Shown here: positions 33,078 to 41,364 of the stretch, one piece after another | How the letters are laid out: each line of letters begins with the position of its first letter | How positions within the stretch are numbered: position 1 is the first letter of the stretch | Source: CBDBCU01 sp965203435 | GTDB lineage: Bacteria; Chloroflexota; Dehalococcoidia; Lucifugimonadales; UBA3495 | DNA: 64,000 nt | Reading direction: 5' to 3' | Assembly: GCA_965203435.1 (NCBI GenBank) | Contig: CBDBCU010000008.1 | Location: 62,001 to 126,000 of the forward strand | Notes under the pieces: generated by a model | The model's input: the letters and a program-made list of their open reading frames with translations, nothing else | What the model was told of the DNA's origin: nothing | Databases searched by the model: none | Translations under genes and position numbers: made by a program

Positions 33078-35624
33078 TCACGCCTTATAAGTTCCGGCTA
33101 CCTGCCGCATTGCCTCCGCCGCTTCAGGAAAACCGGCCCGGTCAAAAACCAGGCGGAATACCCCCTTGGCCGGGCCTTCGTGGATGGTCATTTTGCCGGC
33201 GTTAAAGGTGTTCTCCAGGGCTGCGAACACCCGCTTTTTATATTCGGTGTCCTTATTGCCGTCCAGGTGTTCTCCCTTGGTCTCAAAGACCAGGACGCTG
33301 GGTTTGCCGTGGCTTTCCCCGGCCATAGCCACAAAGTCGGGCCAGATGCGTTCCCGCCGCCAGCCGCGGATATAGTAATCGCCGCGCTGCCGGGCCGCCA
33401 CCCGATGCCACCACTGCAAGGCTTTCTGCTCGTCCAGGTAAAAGGCAAAGCGGCGTTCCAAGTCGTTGAAATCCCGGTCGTACACCGGCGCAAAGAGGCT
33501 CAGCTGCACCGTATCGCCGTGCCGCTGCAACTGATTATCCCGCTCGGCGACCAGCACCTCGTAGGATTGGCGCAGGCGGTGATTGCGGCCGCCGGTTTCC
33601 AGGTCAAAGCGGATGTCGCCGGCTTTCAGCTTGCGGTTAAAGATCTGTTCCGCCTGCCGCTCAATCTGCTGGGCGGCCGTGTCCCGCAGCCGACCGATGA
33701 TTTGAGAACGCTGCCGGTAGATTTCATCGTCGCTTTGCCGGTCGGCCCGCAGCTGCTCGATCACTTCCCCGGCCAGCCGGGCCGCTTGCCAGGGCTGGGT
33801 CAGCAGATCGGAAAGACGGCGGGCATACCAGGCGATTTTGACGCTGGTATCGATTTGCAAATCCTGGGGGCCGTAGAACACCGCCGCCGGGCTTTCCGGA
33901 GCCACATCCACCTCGGCCTGAGATGCGCGGGGGCCTTTGTCCATTTCGGTCTGAAATCCCTCGGCGTGAATGGCGTCAAAATCCAGGTCGGGCCGGATAT
34001 GCCGCTGATAATCCAGTTCGGCCCAATCGTTTTTGCCGTCCCGATGCAATACCAGCGGCAGAAAGATCTCCACTTCCCGAAAGCGTTCCCGCCGCTGAAT
34101 AACCATGGTTTTCAGGTTCAGCGGCTGCCCGCTCCGCACCTCGTCCTCCAGGCCGGTCATCCCCTCCTGTTCCAGCCCGTCTTTGACATACTGCACCGCA
34201 TTGCTGACATCGGTGTCCTGGCAATAGACATAGCACTGATCCAGCAATTCCCGGCCGGTGCGGCGGGCTTGGGGCTGGCGCATAACCCGGCCCACCAGCT
34301 GGGTTATGGCAGTGCGGGCGCTGGTATTGTCCAGCATTACCAGCAGATAGGCATAGGGGCAGTCCCAGCCCTCCATCAGCGCCGCCTTGGTGATAATCCA
34401 CCGCACCGGGGAATACGGGGACAGCAGGTCGACGCCGGCCAAATCCTTGACCTCGCTGCTCTGGACGGCTACGGCGGCGGCCGGTACGCCCAGGCTTTCG
34501 GTCAGATACTGGCGCACATCCTCGGAATGGATATGATCGCCATCCCGCTGGTCTTTGCCGGTACGCTCTACCCGCACCACGGCGATGGGGCGGATATAGC
34601 GGCCGGTGTTGTGCTGAAAGGATTGGGCTTCCTCGGCCAGCAAATCCAGTTGGGCTTGGGCCTCGCCCAGGGTATATTGCCAGTCGGTCTTTTCGTAGGA
34701 AGTTACCCGCACCGGCAGTTTAATCATCTCCTCGGCTTTCAAGTCCACCCCGGAAATGTCCACCAGCAGATTGCTGCGCCGGGCGTGGGGGGTAGCCGAC
34801 AGCTCCAGGACCACGCCGGGATTCAGCCGGCTGATGGCCTGCACGAACTGAGCATTGCCTTTTTCCTGCTGGGCATAGGCTTTATGGGCCTCATCCAGCA
34901 CCATAACCGGCCGGCGCATCTTGAACACATTGACCAGGCTGCGCTTGACCGGGCCGTTGTCCCCCTCCCGTTCCAAATCGGGATACTTTTCCAGCAGGCG
35001 GCCGTCGGCCAGGGCATCATCGCTGTCCGGGAACAGGGTGGGATAGCGGCCGCTGTCCCGGAACATCCGCAGAAAATCCTTGCTGCTGGTGCGATTGGCC
35101 GATTGCAGGGAAATCAGCATTACGCAGAGATAATGGGCCAGGTCGGCGGCGGTGAACAAGTCATCCTTTTCCAGCATTTTGACCCGGCCGCCGCTGGCCC
35201 GTTCCAGCATCTGCCGATAGGGATGTTCCCGATTCCACAGGGCGGTTTTGGTCTGCTGATAGATGGCATTGCTGGGGACGAGCCACAACACCAAGCCGGC
35301 CGGCCGATTCAGCCGTTCCAGGGCGGCCGCGGCCAGCAGGGTTTTGCCGCCGCCGGTCGGCACCTTAAAGCAGAGGTGGGGGATGGCATAGCCGGCGGCC
35401 GCCGTGCGTTCCACATAAGGCAGTTCGGGATGGGCCACTTCCCCGGCCCCGGCCAGCGACTTCCAAGCGGATTTGGGGTAGTTAAGCAAATCCCCGGGAA
35501 TGTCCGCGCCGACGCCGCGCAGGGCGTCAATCGCCGTTTCCGACTTCAGCCGGGCCGATGCCAAAGCCTCCCGCCAGCGGACAAAGGCATCCAAGGCGCG
35601 GGTCTGGTACTCTTTCAGTTCCAT
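33078..35624 (-). CDS. Type III restriction-like helicase-nuclease (Res)
   Basis: An 848-residue protein resembling the Res subunit of type III restriction systems. The SF2 core has PTGGGKT (88-94), DEAH (243-246), and a motif VI region GRVMRQPQARRTG. A C-terminal endonuclease-like domain carries IWPDFVAM ... VLVFETKGEHL, a PD-(D/E)xK pattern (about residues 763-787). No Mod methyltransferase lies next to it. The orphan methyltransferase at 25105 is of another class. It may act alone as a defence or repair enzyme. That is inference. Confidence 0.85.
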   Translation of the reverse strand: MELKEYQTRALDAFVRWREALASARLKSETAIDALRGVGADIPGDLLNYPKSAWKSLAGAGEVAHPELPYVERTAAAGYAIPHLCFKVPTGGGKTLLAAAALERLNRPAGLVLWLVPSNAIYQQTKTALWNREHPYRQMLERASGGRVKMLEKDDLFTAADLAHYLCVMLISLQSANRTSSKDFLRMFRDSGRYPTLFPDSDDALADGRLLEKYPDLEREGDNGPVKRSLVNVFKMRRPVMVLDEAHKAYAQQEKGNAQFVQAISRLNPGVVLELSATPHARRSNLLVDISGVDLKAEEMIKLPVRVTSYEKTDWQYTLGEAQAQLDLLAEEAQSFQHNTGRYIRPIAVVRVERTGKDQRDGDHIHSEDVRQYLTESLGVPAAAVAVQSSEVKDLAGVDLLSPYSPVRWIITKAALMEGWDCPYAYLLVMLDNTSARTAITQLVGRVMRQPQARRTGRELLDQCYVYCQDTDVSNAVQYVKDGLEQEGMTGLEDEVRSGQPLNLKTMVIQRRERFREVEIFLPLVLHRDGKNDWAELDYQRHIRPDLDFDAIHAEGFQTEMDKGPRASQAEVDVAPESPAAVFYGPQDLQIDTSVKIAWYARRLSDLLTQPWQAARLAGEVIEQLRADRQSDDEIYRQRSQIIGRLRDTAAQQIERQAEQIFNRKLKAGDIRFDLETGGRNHRLRQSYEVLVAERDNQLQRHGDTVQLSLFAPVYDRDFNDLERRFAFYLDEQKALQWWHRVAARQRGDYYIRGWRRERIWPDFVAMAGESHGKPSVLVFETKGEHLDGNKDTEYKKRVFAALENTFNAGKMTIHEGPAKGVFRLVFDRAGFPEAAEAMRQVAGTYKA

Positions 35625-35659
35625 AATGTTTGTCCCCTTGGCGACCGGGCGGCCGTTCT

Positions 35660-35803
35660 GGATTCCCGCTTATGCGGGTAGGACGGTAGGGGGGGCCGCA
35701 ACCCCACCCCTAGGTTATTCCGAGCTTAGCCGAGGAATCTGAAATGCCTGCCTTTGACTCCTTACCGGATTTTTAGATTCCTCGGCTACGCTCGGAATAA
35801 CAT
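35660..35803. repeat. REP1 half arm followed by a REP4 inverted repeat
   Basis: A REP1 right-arm variant lies at 35660-35688. REP4 arms at 35714-35740 (GTTATTCCGAGCTTAGCCGA...) and 35775-35801 (its inverse) enclose 34 bases and can form a long hairpin upstream of the next gene. Confidence 0.8.
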
Positions 35804-35857
35804 AGTAAAGGATGGGCGGGAAATAGTAAAGGATGGGAATAGCCGCAAAAGCGGGCA

Positions 35858-35887
35858 TTGACACCCGCCCCGTCCGGCCTGTATCCT
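35858..35887 (+). promoter_or_regulatory. Promoter of the 35950 gene
   Basis: TTGACA (35858-35863) and TATCCT (35882-35887) are 18 bases apart, about 60 bases upstream of the start. Confidence 0.5.
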
Positions 35888-35949
35888 TACCGCCGCCGGC
35901 CGGTAGCCCCAGCAGCGCCGGAAACTTGCAAAGGGGGAAGGGAAAAGTT

Positions 35950-36195
35950 ATGCCCATTGATTCCGTGGCGGTGGTGCGGCTGTGCGGCGGCTGCCGCGCC
36001 GAAATTGAGACCCTCACCGTCAAAAAGGACAATATGCGCCTTTTTGTGGATGCGGAAGTGTGGTGCGAAATCTGCCAATCCCACCAGCCGGAGGTGCGGG
36101 ACATCGCCGGCCGGTTGGAAACCATCCACAGCGAGCAGCAAAGCTACCCGGAAAGCCCCACCTCCGGCCCCCCGCAGCTGGTAAGGCAGGAATAG
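35950..36195 (+). CDS. Small Cys-rich (zinc-ribbon) protein
   Basis: An 81-residue protein with CGGC (residues 13-16) and CEIC (39-42), spaced as a zinc ribbon, and a polar Ser/Pro/Gln-rich tail. AAGGGGGAAGGG precedes the ATG and a matching promoter lies upstream. It appears monocistronic. The longer frame from 35833 runs through the promoter and is rejected. Function unknown. Confidence 0.65.
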   Translation: MPIDSVAVVRLCGGCRAEIETLTVKKDNMRLFVDAEVWCEICQSHQPEVRDIAGRLETIHSEQQSYPESPTSGPPQLVRQE

Positions 36196-36273
36196 ACAGG
36201 GAAACCCTTTGCCGGCGGCCATCCTATCCCGCCGGATTAACTGGAGTGCCCTCCCATCCGACCCAGCCCGGCG

Positions 36274-36738
36274 CTATTCCGCCGGCAGAATAGCGGCATC
36301 GGCCAGGTTCACTGGTTCCAACCGGGCCAAGCTTAGGGAACGGTTCAGGCGCACATCGCAGCGGTTCAGGAAGTCGCGGCCGAGGAGGGAGGGGGCGTCC
36401 AACAGAGCCGGGGCGGGGCCTTGCAGAATGAATACATCCAGCTCGCAACTCAATTCCAGGCCGGCGCTGTCCTGAAAAGTCAGCTTGGCCGCTTCCCGGT
36501 AGTAATCCGACTCCCCGCCGATGCCGATCGTCGATTCCAGAGTGCCCGGATTCAACTGCCGGTAGTCAATCCCCAGGCGGTTCACATCCTCGGGATGCAG
36601 AATAGTTACATCGGAGCCGGTGTCGATGAGAAAATCGACATCGGCCGCAACGCCGAGGTTGGGCAAAACCACCCGCGCCGTAATGTAAGGCGCGGGCGGC
36701 TCATCCGCTTCGGAGTGATAAAAGCCGACCAGGGTCAT
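36274..36738 (-). CDS. Retropepsin-like aspartic protease
   Basis: A 154-residue single-domain aspartic protease of the retroviral type. The active-site motif DTGSDVTIL lies after VDFLI (about residue 38), and LLGRDFL matches the second conserved strand seen in bacterial retropepsin-like proteins. It would act as a homodimer. The gene starts right at the end of the upstream DUF5678-like gene, so the two are translationally coupled. This gene pairing is common in cyanobacteria and Chloroflexota, but the substrate is unknown. Confidence 0.82.
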   Translation of the reverse strand: MTLVGFYHSEADEPPAPYITARVVLPNLGVAADVDFLIDTGSDVTILHPEDVNRLGIDYRQLNPGTLESTIGIGGESDYYREAAKLTFQDSAGLELSCELDVFILQGPAPALLDAPSLLGRDFLNRCDVRLNRSLSLARLEPVNLADAAILPAE

Positions 36739-36740
36739 GG

Positions 36741-37070
36741 TCAGTCCCGCCGCGTAATGCGAAAGGGCGTCCAGCACCGAATCCCTCGGTTGGTGTTCAT
36801 AAAGCGGACGCGCATAATGCCGCGGGGGACACCCTTTGCCTCCCCCTTTTCCAGCAGTTCCGGCAAGGTTGGCGCAACGGCCACCACTTCCTCCCGATAC
36901 ACGCCGATCCACTGGTCGGGGTACTGCTGGAAAAGCTCGTGATAATGGGCCGCCATGAACTCGCGGCTCCGCCGGCCCTCCTCCCACTGCCGCGCCCGGG
37001 CCGCTTGGGCCGCCGGGTCCGTTGACAGCGCGTCCGCCAAGAACGCTTTCCGCTTTTCTTGTTCCAGCAT
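36741..37070 (-). CDS. DUF5678-like protein
   Basis: A 109-residue protein. A basic, helical N-terminal part is followed by the characteristic YPDQWIGVYREEVVAVAPTLPELLE of the DUF5678 type. The ATG at 37070 has AGGAGG six bases upstream. It is probably the partner of the overlapping protease gene. Whether it is a substrate, inhibitor or scaffold cannot be told from the sequence. Confidence 0.72.
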   Translation of the reverse strand: MLEQEKRKAFLADALSTDPAAQAARARQWEEGRRSREFMAAHYHELFQQYPDQWIGVYREEVVAVAPTLPELLEKGEAKGVPRGIMRVRFMNTNRGIRCWTPFRITRRD

Positions 37071-37091
37071 TGGCAACCTCCTCTTGAGGTT

Positions 37092-37376
37092 TTAGTCCCC
37101 CGTTTGGCCGGCCACTTCCGGGCCGGCGGCCGCCCGGATTAGCGGAACGGAAACCAGCCGTTCCCCGACGCCCACCGCAATGGCGGACATAGGGCTGGGG
37201 GTGATGAGTTCGTCGCCGTCTTTTTCCGTCTCGATGGCGTAGTCCAGCAGGGCTTCCTCGGCGTGGGCCAGGGCTTCCGCCACCGTGTAGCCCATAGCGC
37301 AAATGCCGGGCAGGTCGGGAAAGGCCACGCCATAGGCTCCGGGTTCGCCGTCAACCAAAGCCGGGTACTGTCGCAT
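37092..37376 (-). CDS. HicB-like antitoxin, solitary
   Basis: A 94-residue HicB-fold protein (YPALVDGEPGAYGVAFPDLPGICAMGYTVAEALAHAEEAL). HicB normally neutralises the HicA mRNA interferase. No HicA-like reading frame lies on either side, and the C-terminal DNA-binding domain is absent, so this is a lone, short HicB. It is 21 bases upstream of the DUF5678-protease pair and probably co-transcribed with it. Confidence 0.82.
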   Translation of the reverse strand: MRQYPALVDGEPGAYGVAFPDLPGICAMGYTVAEALAHAEEALLDYAIETEKDGDELITPSPMSAIAVGVGERLVSVPLIRAAAGPEVAGQTGD

Positions 37377-37463
37377 ATCCGCTTTCCTTGCGGCCCAAGT
37401 CTCTTTTCTGTGCCGTTGCGCCCCATTCTACCATAACTTCCCGGCGGCCAACATCCTACCCCT

Positions 37464-37564
37464 ACCGTCCTTCCCGCGTAAGCGGGAATCCCGAACGGTA
37501 TTGAAAAGACAATCCCGATACTCCCCGCACCGCATGGGATTCCCGCTTACGCGGGAATGACGGT
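37464..37564. repeat. REP1 copy
   Basis: A complete copy upstream of hicB. The gap from 37377 to 38147 otherwise contains only the decayed gene at 37724-38030 and short low-complexity runs. Confidence 0.85.
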
Positions 37565-37723
37565 TGCGGGCTCGGGAATGACGGTAGGAGGCGGCCGGGA
37601 AGGACGGTTGCGGGCGCGGCCGGTTGTTAGCTATACGCCACCGGCCGGGAAACCCCGGAGCGAACTTTACCCGCGCCAAGACTCCCGGCCGGAAGGACCG
37701 CCGGCATTGCCGGCATTGCCGGC

Positions 37724-38030
37724 TCAGCGGCTGTAGCCGGAATCTCCGGGCCAATAGGCCGGCAGGGATTGGCGGAGTTGCGCCAGCAGAAAGGCAAAGT
37801 CCTGATAGGATTGCCGTTGCCCCAGGGCATCGGCCAGGAGTTGCAGCTGTTCTTGCCGGGTTGCCAGCGGCCCGCCGGCGTTGGTACAGGGCCGGCCGCT
37901 GACCGCTACAGCAGCCTAGGAAGGAACCCCCGCAGAAAGCCGGTCCTTTCCCCGCAATGCTTGCAATCGCCCAAGGATTAGTTCCGGCCCCCGTCGCTTC
38001 TGGCGCCGGCGGATATGGGGGGATAGTTGC
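37724..38030 (-). pseudogene. Decayed small zinc-ribbon gene, several frameshifts
   Basis: Protein-like sequence runs through three frames on the minus strand. QKRRGPELIL is followed by GDCKHCGERTGFLRGFLPRL in a second frame. The third frame carries GPLATRQEQLQLLADALGQR, then QSYQDFAFLLAQLRQSLPAYW, ending at a stop at 37724. The last open part (63 codons) has a stop directly upstream and no start. CxxC residues in the middle part suggest a zinc ribbon. The picture fits a gene broken by at least two indels. I could not identify an intact homolog. Confidence 0.45.
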
Positions 38031-38147
38031 CGGCAATTGCAATCCGGAGGCCGGTTTAATGCAAATCCCCCCTTGACCCCGCCGTCTTTATCCCCCATAC
38101 TGGCCGCCAGTGCCAACCACCTAACCTTTCTTGGAGGTACCTTATCT

Positions 38148-39044
38148 ATGGCTACCGTAGGCAGCGGTCGTTACACTTACCAGATGGTGGAAAGCTGGGC
38201 CAAACTGCCCGAAGGGGAAACCTTCGGCATGGTCAGCGCCGTGGCCACCGACTCCGCGGGCCGGGTCTATGCCTTTCAGCGCAAAGAGCCGCCCATCGTC
38301 ATCTTTGACCCCGACGGCAGCTATGCCGGCTCCTGGGGGCTCAGCGCCGTCAGCAATCCCCACGGCATCTTTATCCAGGACGACATCGTCTATATCACCG
38401 ACCGGGAGGACTCGGTCTGCCTGCGCTACACCCTGGACGGCAAACCCCTGCAAGTCCTGGGCGAGCGCGGCGTCCATTCCGATACCGGCTGCGAAGTTCC
38501 CGGAACCCTCTGCCCCCGTGCCGCCGGGCCGTTCAACTACCCGGCCGAACTGGTGCCGGGGGCCGGCGGCGATCTGTATGTGGCCGACGGCTACCGCAAC
38601 GCCCGGGTGCATCGCTTTGCCGCCAATGGCGACCTCAAAGCCTCCTGGGGACAGCCGGGCAAGGAAAACCCCAACGAGTTTCATCTGGTGCATAGCATGA
38701 TGGTCGGCGCCGACGGCCGGGTCTATGTCTGCGACCGGGAAAACGACCGGGTGCAGATTTTCAGCGCCGACGGCGTGTATCAGGAAATGTGGACGGACCT
38801 GCTGCGCCCCATGGATATTTCCCAAGACGCCGAGGGGACTTTCTGCATCAGCGAGGGCGGCCGGGACGCCCGGCAGGGCTGGACGGAGGACACCGATTCC
38901 CGCATCAGCCTGCTGAACGCCGGCGGGGAATTGCTGGCCCGCTGGATTATCCGCGGCGGCCACGGCAGCTGGATCGCCCCCAACGGCGACATCTACGTAG
39001 GCGTGCCGGACGGCGTAGGCGTGGACAAATACGTGCGCCAGTAG
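38148..39044 (+). CDS. NHL-repeat protein (PAL-like beta-propeller)
   Basis: A 298-residue six-bladed NHL beta-propeller. Repeated units such as AVATDSAGRVYAFQR, GDLYVADGYRNARVHRF and GRVYVCDRENDRVQIF each carry the family's Asp-Arg/Asn-V-x-I/H-F ending. It resembles the peptidylglycine-lyase-like NHL proteins. There is no signal peptide, so it is probably cytosolic. GGAGG lies ten bases before the start. A second, longer NHL protein is encoded at 53122. Confidence 0.85.
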   Translation: MATVGSGRYTYQMVESWAKLPEGETFGMVSAVATDSAGRVYAFQRKEPPIVIFDPDGSYAGSWGLSAVSNPHGIFIQDDIVYITDREDSVCLRYTLDGKPLQVLGERGVHSDTGCEVPGTLCPRAAGPFNYPAELVPGAGGDLYVADGYRNARVHRFAANGDLKASWGQPGKENPNEFHLVHSMMVGADGRVYVCDRENDRVQIFSADGVYQEMWTDLLRPMDISQDAEGTFCISEGGRDARQGWTEDTDSRISLLNAGGELLARWIIRGGHGSWIAPNGDIYVGVPDGVGVDKYVRQ

Positions 39045-39055
39045 GCCACTTTAAT

Positions 39056-39236
39056 TCCGCTCATCCTGAACGGGTTGCCGGATGCGGGATGGCCGCTGGT
39101 TTTTTCCGCTCATCCTGAACTTGTTGAAGGACGGGCGGATGGCTTATTCCGCTAACCCGTAACTGGTTGAAGGATGCGGTAGGGCCGCTGGCTTATTCCG
39201 CTCATCCTGAACTTGTTGAAGGACGGGCGGAAAAAG
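39056..39236. repeat. Three REP3 cores
   Basis: Three forms of TCCGCTCATCCTGAACTTGT lie within 180 bases (near 39057, 39108 and 39198), one with variant CTAACCCGTAACTGG. They follow the NHL gene and precede tRNA-Asp. No gene is present. Confidence 0.75.
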
Positions 39237-39252
39237 CAACCCAAAATCCAAT

Positions 39253-39283
39253 CCGGGTAGCCGCTGATTCAGCGGCTACCCGG
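39253..39283 (-). terminator. Perfect palindrome after tRNA-Asp
   Basis: A 15-bp arm (CCGGGTAGCCGCTGA) and its inverse are separated by one base. On the minus strand it lies just downstream of tRNA-Asp and is followed by GGATTTTGGG. It is a likely factor-independent terminator for the tRNA. Confidence 0.55.
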
Positions 39284-39297
39284 ATCTTTAATCCGCG

Positions 39298-39374
39298 TGG
39301 CGACCCGGAGCGGACTCGAACCGCCGATCTCCGCCTTGACAGGGCGGTATGTTAGCCAACTACACCACCGGGCC
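39298..39374 (-). tRNA. tRNA-Asp (GTC)
   Basis: On the minus strand the acceptor GGCCCGG pairs with CCGGGTC. The D-arm contains AGTTGGCTAA. The anticodon loop CTGTCAA lies between CCGCC and GGCGG, giving GTC. The T-loop TTCGAGT and an encoded CCA are present. Confidence 0.95.
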
Positions 39375-39486
39375 GGATACCTACAACCGAATGTTGCTAA
39401 CCCAGCATAAACCATAATCGGCAATATGTCAATAGGCCGGCGGGCGGATTTTTCGATTTGATTACCGTCATTCCCGGCCCCTTTTA

Positions 39487-39588
39487 CCGTCATTCCCGCG
39501 CAAGCGGGAATCCCGAACGGTACTGCCTTATGATGTTGCCCCCTTGTCGGGCAACTGCGAGATTCCCGCTTACGCGGGAATGACGGTA
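39487..39588. repeat. REP1 copy
   Basis: A complete REP1 copy with a CGCGCAAGCGGG left arm lies just before the IS1-type element. The gap 39375-39691 holds nothing else apart from the left end of the element. Confidence 0.85.
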
Positions 39589-39691
39589 GAGACGCGGCCG
39601 GGAAGTACGGTAAAGGAATGGGGGTATTCCTAGCACGGGCAGGCATGGTAAAATAAGGGGTAAAATCCTGTCCGGCCAGGAGGGAAATCAG

Positions 39692-39979
39692 ATGCAACGG
39701 GTCTATCGCTCTGACTTGCGCTGCCCCCATTGCGGCTCGAACTGGATGCCCAAAGCCGGCTTTTCCCACGGCAAACAGACCTATCGCTGCGGGGAATGCC
39801 ACCATCGCCACAGCCCGGAGGGCAATCGCCACTACCATCCGCCCCAGGTAAAGAGCCAGGCTTGGGAAATGTATGGCGAGGGGATGAGCATCGCCGCCAT
39901 CAGCCGGGTGCTGGCCTTGCCGGAGTTGACGGTGCACACCTGGATTAAAAAAAAGTCCGTCAGGCCGGAGCCGAGTTAG
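39692..39979 (+). CDS. InsA-like protein of the IS1-type element
   Basis: A 95-residue DNA-binding protein. The zinc ribbon CPHC ... CGEC (residues 11-35) is followed by a helix-turn-helix (MSIAAISRVLALPELTVHTWIKK). In IS1 this protein represses transposition and binds the ends. The frame ends shortly after an A8 run at 39947-39954, where ribosomes can slip back one base to make the full transposase. Confidence 0.88.
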   Translation: MQRVYRSDLRCPHCGSNWMPKAGFSHGKQTYRCGECHHRHSPEGNRHYHPPQVKSQAWEMYGEGMSIAAISRVLALPELTVHTWIKKKSVRPEPS

Positions 39980-40452
39980 AGCAGCGGGCCGAGGAACTCC
40001 TGGCGGCCCGGGATCCGGAGCAGGCGGCGGCGGTCATCTCTCTGGACGAGATGTGGACCTATCTGGGGCGGCGGATCGGGCCGGGCCGGCGCTGGCTGTG
40101 GATCTGGACCGCGGTGGTAGAGGAATCCGATGGCCGGCGCTGGCGGCTGTTTGAGGTAGGCAGTCGCAATGGGTCCACCCTGCGGCGGTTGCTGGCTCGC
40201 TTGCCGGCGGCGGAAAAATACTGCACGGATCCTTACCCGGTTTATCGGGCCTTGCTGCCGGCGGAGCGGCATCAGGTTGGCAAGGGGCCGGAGACCAACC
40301 GGAACGAGGCCACCCATGAGGTGTTGCGGCGCAAGCTGAACCGGCTGGCGCGGCGGACGCAGGGCTACAGCAAAAGCCTGGCGATGCTGGTGGATTCCCT
40401 GGCTCTGGTATGGCTGAAACAGGGCTGGATTCAGAATGCCTGCCCGTGCTAG
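39692..40452 (+). CDS. IS1-type transposase made by -1 frameshift
   Basis: The InsA frame passes into the InsB frame at the A8 tract (39947-39954). After the slip the product reads KKVRQAGAELEQRAEELLAARDPEQ and then LDEMWTYLGRR, CTDPYPVY and the ETNRNEATHEVLRRKLNRL end of the IS1 DDE domain. Acidic residues at LDE, TDP and NRNEATHE are in the expected order. The InsB frame has no stop between the tract and 40452, its TAG lying inside the right inverted repeat. The slip is programmed as in IS1, not a mutation. Confidence 0.85.
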
Positions 40453-40473
40453 GAATACCGGAATGGGAAACCC

Positions 40474-41364
40474 CTACTCCAGTCCCACCATTTCCCGTAG
40501 CTGATGAAACTCCCGGCGGGTTTCCGCGGTGATTTGCGGGCCGGGGTGCCGGACGCGGTCGCTAGCAATCAAGCCCCGCTGCTGCAAGGCATATTTGCGG
40601 ATGCCGACGCCAATGCCCTCTTGAAACTCAAAGAGCAGCAACGGCAGATGGCGGTAAAAGACGGCGGCGGCCTGTTGCTGGTCGCCCGCAGCCATGGCCC
40701 GGCAAATAGCCACCAAAGCCTCCGGATAGGCAAAGCCGGTCATGGCCCCGGCGGAACCCCGAGCCAATTCGTCCAGCAGATACATCCCGCCCAAGCCGCC
40801 GAAAATCGCCAAGTCCTCCCCGGCGGCGGCACGGATGGCGCTGATTTTGGTGGGCGTGGGCGGATCTTCGAGTTTCAGATATTGGACCCGGGGGATTTCC
40901 TGATACAGGCGGGCAATAAAGGCCGGAGCCATGTGGACGCCGGAAGTCTGGGGATAATCCTGCACTACAATGGGCAGGTCGATGGCCTCAGCGATGCGGC
41001 GGTAGTGGGCAAAAAGGGCCTCCGGATTGGGTTTGCCCATGGCCGGAGCGGAAATCATCACCGCCGACGCGCCCAATTCCTGGGCCTCCTGGCTGTAGGC
41101 AAGGGCGGCGTTGGTGCTGGCGGCGGTAGTTCCCAAAGTTACCGGCCGGCCGTTAGCGTTGGCGATAACTTCCTTAGCCACGGCCCGCCGCTCGGCATCG
41201 GTCAGCCGGGCCGCCTCGCCGGTAACGCCCAACGCCACCACGCCCTGGCAGCCGGCCTCCGCGGCCTTAGCCATCAGATTGCCGATAGAGGGCAAATCCA
41301 GTTCCTCGTTTTCCTGAAAAGGGGTAGCCAGCATCCAGTGGACGCCGCTGAATCGCTCGGTCAT
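40474..41364 (-). CDS. Dihydrodipicolinate-synthase-family lyase
   Basis: A 296-residue (beta/alpha)8-barrel aldolase of the DapA/NanA family. It contains GVTGEAARLTDAER, the Tyr motif VVQDYPQTSG and the Schiff-base lysine in YLKLEDPPTPTK. The usual GTTGE of DapA reads GVTGE, so it is more likely a related sugar-acid or pyruvate aldolase than a lysine-pathway enzyme. It is next to a ROK sugar kinase transcribed in the other direction, which supports a sugar-acid role. GGAGCGCGG precedes the start. Confidence 0.87.
   Translation of the reverse strand: MTERFSGVHWMLATPFQENEELDLPSIGNLMAKAAEAGCQGVVALGVTGEAARLTDAERRAVAKEVIANANGRPVTLGTTAASTNAALAYSQEAQELGASAVMISAPAMGKPNPEALFAHYRRIAEAIDLPIVVQDYPQTSGVHMAPAFIARLYQEIPRVQYLKLEDPPTPTKISAIRAAAGEDLAIFGGLGGMYLLDELARGSAGAMTGFAYPEALVAICRAMAAGDQQQAAAVFYRHLPLLLFEFQEGIGVGIRKYALQQRGLIASDRVRHPGPQITAETRREFHQLREMVGLE

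Larger units (their letters stand above)
39623..40459 (+). mobile_element. IS1-family-like insertion sequence
   Basis: An 837-bp element bounded by 24-bp terminal inverted repeats beginning GGTATTCCTAGCACGGGCAG (39623-39646 and 40436-40459), with a perfect 8-bp target duplication GGAATGGG (39615-39622 and 40460-40467). Two overlapping frames encode an InsA-like zinc-ribbon/HTH protein and an InsB-like DDE domain joined by frameshifting. Exact ends and duplication indicate recent movement. Confidence 0.94.

Noticed and set aside
25105..35624. Pairing of the orphan methyltransferase with the Res-like enzyme as one restriction system
   Set aside because: They are 7-8 kb apart with unrelated genes between, and the methyltransferase is not of the type III Mod class.
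33180..35681. Plus-strand frame of 833 codons opposite the Res-like gene
   Set aside because: Antisense shadow; the minus strand carries clear helicase motifs, and the plus frame has none.
37092..37440. HicA toxin expected next to HicB
   Set aside because: No short frame with the HicA double-stranded-RNA-binding-like pattern (GSH region) was found on either side.
39947..39954. A8 run in the IS1-type element as another sequencing indel
   Set aside because: The position and -1 direction match the programmed slip site of IS1, and the downstream frame is open across the junction, so a functional frameshift is the better reading.
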